Positions 58,327 through 64,000 of a DNA stretch of 64,000 nt are shown here, piece after piece. The position numbers were made by a program, and so were the translations under genes. The DNA comes from Litsea cubeba. Its lineage: Eukaryota; Streptophyta; Magnoliopsida; Laurales; Lauraceae. The notes beneath the pieces were generated by a model that saw only the letters and a list, made by a program, of their open reading frames with translations, was not told the DNA's origin and made no database searches. Position 1 is the first letter of the stretch. Each line of letters begins with the position of its first letter. The DNA lies in assembly GCA_012931725.1 (NCBI GenBank), contig CM022953.1, positions 54,642,300 to 54,706,299 of the forward strand. Direction: 5' to 3'.

Positions 58327-58969
58327 ATTATACAATGAAGTAAGATATTATAAGTCACTTTATATGTATGGAATCTTATAGATGTCAGTTCTTACTTTTA
58401 TTTTGTAAATAAATGTAGGAGGTGATGGATGGAGACATGGTGTTAACCAGTGAAGCCACAAGCTTTGAGGACAACATTATCTCCTGATAGAGATGTAAGT
58501 AACCGCATATGTTCCTATGTAAGCTTTATTAATGCACTTCATCTTTCTTTAGTTTTCTGAAGTGATATGACACTACTTTCAGGTGATGGATGAATAGTTC
58601 GAAAACGTTGACGAAAAGGCCACGAACTCTCATTGTTTCCCTTCAAGTCTAGCAGTATGTACTTTTAGACAGCCACATGTGAAATTTGACAGTCCATGGA
58701 ATGACTGTAACATGTCCTTTATCTTGTAGGACTTGTATATGAATAAGGCCGAACACCTTTACTGCACGGCCTTCGGAGCGGAGACATTACTCGGTCGTCG
58801 GTTCTCCCAATTTCGTACATTGATCTTTCCAATCATTCGTAATAAACGTTTCTTCCTCAATTGGATATGTTGATCACCAAAGATTTGAGTACTACAATTC
58901 TATCATGAGACACGATGGCAACTGGGAGTTCGCAGAAGAGTTTATAAGTTTGCATTTGCACTTGTAGCT

Positions 58970-60880
58970 TCTATTGTTCCATGTGACATATAAACATTGG
59001 TTGGATTTTCTTCAAGTCACTGAATTGAGATAAGAACCTTGTAATTCATACAATGAATGGAATTGGTAGCTCCCCCATTCTTTTTTTTAATATCATTGTG
59101 CATGATAAGTTGAAATCACTCTGAAGTTATGTAATGCATAGGGTATCATAGAGTCCACACCGTGCAGCCAGCAAATTTACATTTGCATTTGGAGCTTTTT
59201 TTTTTTTTTTTTAAAGGGTTTGTATTCATGGTGTGTGCTTATTTGACCGTGGTATCTTATACTCTTGTAGATCGGTTTCCTAAAGAGTTGTTTTATGAGC
59301 TTGGGATGGGATCACCCCTCAAGGTGGCCACGTGAAGATGCTTAAAATTGTCCTCAACGAGACAATATGTATGTGCTCTACAACATACAAAATACCACAT
59401 ACTTTCTTATTTCCAACTTCTATGTTTGATGACTTTCATCTTATTTTGTGTGCGGCAATGAATGTGGCATATTTGTAATTTCTTTTGCTAACCTGATATT
59501 TGGTATTATCATCAAAAGATAGTAATTGACTGATGTATATGCAAGACAATGGGAGATGACGGGCGTAGAAGAGGATGAAATCTCATTGGAAACAAATGTT
59601 TAAAGGATGGTGGAAGAGAGGGGATGATGCAATGTAGAAATATCATTTTGGATGCAGAGCTATGTTGACCTTTTTTGGGTTCAGGTGTTTTTGTTTTGGA
59701 TGTATCAATTCCAATGTTCCTTTCTGGGTTCAAGTGAGTTTGTTTGGGTATAGATGTATGTTGTAAAATCTGAATTTATGGAATGTGGAATGTATCTATA
59801 TATTTGTAAACTTCCTAGTTAAAAAAAGAATGGAGATGATGTCTCATTTATCATTCTTATATATGGAATGTGCTTTTGTTTGAAGGTAGATATATGTTGT
59901 GAAATTCTCAGGGTTGGGGTTAGACATGCCATGCAATTTGCATGTCTATTTCAAATACAGGATGAAAGCAGAACATATAGAAATATGTTTTGAGTTTATG
60001 GATTGTGGAATGAAGGTGCGAATTTGTAAACTTATTGATTAATGATGTAGATGTACATTGTGAATGTGGCAATAAAGCTTAGCTGATGGAATGTAGATTT
60101 ACACTGTGAATGTGCAGGTCATTTATGTAGGTGTACATTGTATATTTTTTCATGTTTGAAGGCTTTGATGATTGGAGAATATGGATATCGTTTATGTAGG
60201 TCTACATTGTGTAAGTCATTTTCTTGGAGTGGATTTGAGGTTATTTGAAGGGGTATTGTAGTAATATGGATATCGTTGGTCTAGAGTGACATATTAGTGT
60301 GTTGGGCAGCATCATATAAATATGTCAGGGGAGTGGATTTTACAATGATAGAGAATGCATCTCATAACAAAAAAAATTACCATATATGTTGTGACTGTTC
60401 CTAGCTTAAATATACACTGTGAATGGACAATTTAATAATCCAATTCTTTCCAGCAAGTTCACATAGGAAATTCCATTGTGCATGTAAAAGCCATTGGAAG
60501 ATCACATTATCTGTGTGAACTCTAGTCAGTGGTTCATCCAAGATGGGACTGACCCATGAATTAGCATTGAAGGATTGTAATATGTTGCGAATAAAACTAA
60601 TTGGGAGCCTATATACTGTCAAACAAATAGGACTATGCATAGTGGTCCTTAATGCACTTTAGACTGTAGACTACGTGCATATCCATCAAACAAGTAAGAT
60701 TGTAGACTACGTGCATATCCATCATAAGGTGATACATAACAAGTTGCTCATAAAGTCATCGCTTCAAATTATATAAGATATATCATTTATTTCTACGAAG
60801 TAGTCATGTATAGATACAACTAGACTGCAATCATACAAAATGACTTAAGTCTCTTAATGCACTTAACTATTGTTGAGTAG
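58970..60880. other. MULE interior between the converging Ulp1-like and transposase genes
   Basis: No gene is seen. A degenerate repeat 'tgtag(a/g)t.tacattgtgaatgt' occurs several times at 60040-60215. Confidence 0.5.
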
Positions 60881-60888
60881 GTGGGTTG

Positions 60889-63095
60889 CTACATCTCTTT
60901 CAATTGTGCCAAAATTTGGCGACAATTGGAACACATGACTTGCCTCCGTTGTCTATCCTCCATTCGAACTCTATTCGTTTTGGGCCGGCCAGCTTGTCGC
61001 CGTTCATGTGGAGGTAAGACTCGCATATTACTATGGACCTCCCATTGGTGGATGTCTCTGATCGCATGGACAATATCGTTATAAGTTGCATCGCTCGAGA
61101 ACCACTGTTCATAGTTATCATATGGATCAACTCCCTTCATTTGAATTGCAGCCATGGCATGCGAGCATGGGATACCTAGGACATCTCACTTCTGGCAAGA
61201 ACACGATCGCAGATCAAGATGCACCACATCAATGTACTGGGCAAAATGATCCTGATATTCGTATTGACTTGCCGGCCGGGCTCCCAGCCGACGTGCATCT
61301 TCGAGTTCTTTACTCAGGATTCTCTTGGCATACGGCGTTAACCTTGTACGCACTTTAAGTGAACTACGATGGCGTACCTCATAAAATTCCATTAGTTTAC
61401 ATCATATGCCTCTACTTGCTTTGTGATTGGATACTCCTTAGAGTCCTTTAAAAAAATATTCGTGCATTCAGCTACATTTGTTGTGATCATGTCATACCGT
61501 CGTCCTTCTGCAAATGCATTTGCCCAGTGCTGTGGCCCAAAATGTCTTCAATCCATTTGAATGCACCTTCATCCAAATCTCTTATTTCAGCCATATATCT
61601 GTCATAATCAACCCACCTATATGCTCTTGCAACATTGCAAAACTTCACCATCAAAGCCTCATCCTTGTTCCTCTCCTTAAAATCTACCAATATATGTCAC
61701 ATGTAGTAGCAACGACTAGCTTAGGGAGATCGTTCTTGCACAGCTCGTATGAGACCTTTCTATCTATCAGATAAAATGGTCAAATTAGGAAAGGGCCCTA
61801 AGTTGACATTTAACTCAGCAAGGAACCACTGCCAAGTTTCTCTTTCTTCAATCTCGGCTATGGCGAATGCAATGGGAAATAACCTACGGTCTCCATCATA
61901 TGTCACGGCGACAAACAAAACTCTAGGGTATTTCCTGCGAAGATGGGCACTATCAACAGCTATCAATGGGCGTAATGATCTCTTGAAAGAGCGGATACTT
62001 GAGCCGAAAGCCCAAAATAACATTTGGAATGAATCATCATCTTCCCTAATCAAATGAGACATGCTACCTAGATTTGTCCTTTGTAGTTCAATGCAATAAC
62101 TAAGCAAGATTCTAAAATATTATTAATAAGAACCTTGTATATCAAGCATTGTTATCTCTTTAGCTAGCCAAGCCTTCCTGTAGCTGATTTGGACGCCAAA
62201 CTCCATTTGAAAGTCTGTTATAATTTCTTTAGGAGTCTAGCTTGGATGGAGATGAAGTCGTTCTTTGATCTAGTCAGCAATCAAGACCGATGTGTCTGAT
62301 CATGTGCGAGTCCCATCATTGGATTCGAACAAGTATGTTTTTTAGAATATGTTCGCACTATAAACTTAGGGCCGGAATGCAGAGTAGATGCATGGATATG
62401 TCAAAGACATTGATGATCGCCACATCTCATACTTAATTTTGTCATAGACCTCTTCATCCAAATAAGCTTAAAATTATTATACATTGTAAATTTTCTCAAC
62501 GCAATCCTAAATGATTCATGAGTCTAAAACCGTCTTCCCTTCCACATTTCATGGGAAGAGCCCTATTGGTGATTCACACTAATCTGGGCATCATCAAGAA
62601 CTAAAGTATCAATAAAATATTCTATACTCTAACAACATTTGATGCATGCAGAAATCCTTTTTATGCATTTGTCATTCTATGATGTCCAATGATAGTTTGT
62701 AATTCATCATCTCTAGGGTCAACATCCATATCAAATCCATGTTCATCATTTTCAACCTCCTCTTCCACTATATTCTACCCTCCATCGTCGGCAGGAATTT
62801 CAGGTATTTCCTTCTCTTCCATCTCCTCCATGACAGAGTCACCCCTTGTATTAGAGAAATGAACATTTGCATCTTCCGCAAGACTAATGGAGGGGTAAAG
62901 ATCTTCAAGCATGGCCTCCACAAATGGATTATCATAAGCTACAGCAGGCGTGTTCAGGTCAAATTGTCTCCGGAACATGCTTGACACATCACACTTGCAT
63001 GGCAAACAGTCAATAATAGATAAATTACATGAAGTAATAAATACAGCTGTATAGGGAACTAAACCTATAGACATCCTCTCTTTTGGAAGGGCCAC
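60889..63095 (-). pseudogene. MULE (mudrA-like) transposase, decayed
   Basis: The order on the minus strand is as follows. An acidic N-terminal part (63095-62775) comes first. A MuDR-type N-terminal domain remnant (ESFRIALRKFTMYNNFKL, about 62510-62450) follows. The MULE transposase core is at 62107-61760 (LIAVDSAHLRRKYPRVLFVA, then WFLAELNVNLGP, LTILSDR); the D of AVDSAH and the D of LSDR are expected catalytic residues. A middle part (61690-61490, YMAEIRDLDEGAFKWIED) and a C-terminal part (61155-60889) with YNDIVHAIRD, RRQAGRPKTNRVR and VMCSNC follow, resembling the post-SWIM 'GRPK' zinc-knuckle tail. Frames change between blocks and the SWIM zinc finger is only partly traceable. It pairs tail-to-tail with the Ulp1-like pseudogene. 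Confidence 0.8.
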
Positions 63096-63484
63096 CTACA
63101 TCTTCAACACTAGTGGAGGAGTTTGTGGTATTTGTATACGTCGTCATATTCCCTCTGTGTGAATCACCATGTCATAAACCAATCAGATTAATGATGAAAA
63201 CAAGCTATTAAATAAATCAGTAGCACTACATTTAGCATGATGGGTTGGGGTGGCACCTATTCAAACTGAATGACGGTCTATTCCCTCACTGGCTACTGAC
63301 CTAGCATGTGGTAGACCTTAGATGTGATGGTTGTTGTCTTGCAGTTGCTTCACTGTTTTTATGTAAATACAAAGATATAGCTTGACTTCCATCTTGAAAT
63401 AAGCTGAACATTCGATGGAGATTATCATCACCTCTTATGGTTATGAACGTGATGCTTCGGCCATTATAATACCAATATTGCAAG

Positions 63485-63840
63485 TTTACATTGTCATTCC
63501 TAAATGTGGGTCAAGTGATTACGATCACAAAAGATGGGCCCACATTGTAAATCGTATAAATGTGAACCCGTATTCTAATTTCTAAAGGTATGTACGATGT
63601 TGTAATTTCTAAATGTAGGTCCCATATTTACGTTCACAAAAAAGGTTGCCCCGCATTATAATTCATATCAAGTGGGTCCACATTGTAAATTTTATGAATA
63701 TGGACCCCATGTTCTAATTTTTAAGGGTGGGTATCACATTGTAATCTTACATGTGGGTCCCATATATGACAAAATTGAGACCGTAACTTTTACACGAGAA
63801 AAGGTGGGTCCCACATTGTAAATCATATAATTCTCTTGCT
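63485..63840. repeat. Degenerate 'gtgggtcc.acattgtaa' repeat, possible MULE subterminal region
   Basis: Units such as 'gggcccacattgtaaatcgtataa' and 'gtgggtccacattgtaaattttat' recur about every 55-70 bp, alternating with 'ttctaatttctaaaggta'. It lies outside the transposase start. No terminal inverted repeat could be confirmed before the window ends. Confidence 0.6.
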
Positions 63841-64000
63841 TCATTTCTTTGGAGCATAACTTTTATAATGTTATCAAACAAGTTCTGTATGGCATATTCT
63901 CAGCAGAATAATTTAATATAATGTTACCAAACAAGTTCGGCAGAGTATAGTCTCGGCACAAACAAATCTCAGCATAACATGATCTAAGTACAAAATTAGA

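Larger units (their letters stand above)
20679..58331. other. Target-site duplication ATTAT of LTR-C
   Basis: ATTAT occurs at 20679-20683 just before TGTAACGCCCC, and again at 58327-58331 just after ...GGCCTCACA. The matching 5-bp copies 38 kb apart show that everything between entered one pre-existing site. Confidence 0.75.
20168..58970 (+). pseudogene. Ulp1-like (C48) protease gene of a KI-type MULE, split by the nested insertions
   Basis: The left part (20474-20683) reads KSIVARVKGLHRNRAVQTKF up to INLFWDYY, where LTR-C interrupts it. The right part resumes at 58332 after the ATTAT duplication, at a splice-donor-like gtaaga. Downstream pieces in changing frames read DMVLTSEATSFEDNIIS (about 58445-58495), LIFPIIRNKRFFLN (about 58820) and HQRFEYYNSIMRHDGNW (about 58875). 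These resemble the Ulp1 SUMO-protease fold region in which a 'PI....HW.L' strand is followed by 'YDS/YNS'. The catalytic His of the HW pair and the Cys are not visible. Ulp1-like genes inside MULEs are known as Kaonashi/KI elements. Stops and frame changes show decay. The Ulp1 assignment is moderate. Confidence 0.5.

Overview
This window looks like intergenic DNA from a repeat-rich angiosperm nuclear genome. Almost all of it is built from plant transposable elements: Tat-lineage Ty3/gypsy elements with two RNase H domains, a Ty1/copia element, a CACTA (En/Spm-type) DNA transposon, and a Mutator-like element (MULE) carrying an Ulp1-like protease. Fragments of plant nuclear genes with introns also occur. 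I see no intact host gene, no rRNA, tRNA or CRISPR, and nothing bacterial. The species cannot be fixed from sequence alone.

Left part (1-11.7 kb): the 3' half of a decayed Tat element on the + strand (Tat1). It has archaeal-type RNase H and integrase remnants (1-1696), a long 3' region rich in short repeats, and an LTR starting at 9176. On the opposite strand of that 3' region (7934 down to about 3270) lies a broken, intron-containing gene for a plant-mobile-domain-like (PMD-like) protein, with its own TATA box. A scrap of a copia pol 3' end follows at 11.5-11.7 kb.

11.7-20.2 kb: AT-rich sequence and an LTR-like fragment. A complete gag-only Tat-type element (14885-19448, TSD GCCGG) is inserted in it and carries several tandem arrays.

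20.2-63.9 kb: a nest of insertions. The outermost layer is a MULE with a + strand Ulp1-like pseudogene and a - strand transposase pseudogene (60889-63095). Its Ulp1 gene is split at 20683/58332 by a roughly 3.2 kb solo LTR ('LTR-C', TSD ATTAT). LTR-C is itself split by an LTR-like block (about 21029-22800), by a CACTA element (23584-53607, TSD CAT) and by another solo LTR ('LTR-B', 53713-56367, TSD CTTAG). The CACTA contains a complete Tat element in minus orientation (Tat2, 27447-47726, TSD ACAAC). The 3' LTR of Tat2 is split by a 9.5 kb copia element (27590-37077, TSD AGCGC). By-eye LTR divergence (about 0.7% for copia, roughly 2-3% for Tat2) agrees with the nesting order.

Points of biological interest: (1) both Tat elements carry a spliced gene antisense to gag-pol between integrase and the 3' LTR, but with different proteins (PMD-like in Tat1, 'gypsy-type transposase' PF04195-like in Tat2). 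(2) The CACTA appears to have captured exon pieces of up to three host genes (bL25 ribosomal protein; probably a TSO1/CPP-like gene and an ASXH-domain gene) and carries a 171-bp tandem array; no transposase was recognised in it. (3) A single in-frame TAG separates gag from pol in Tat2, immediately before the protease motif.
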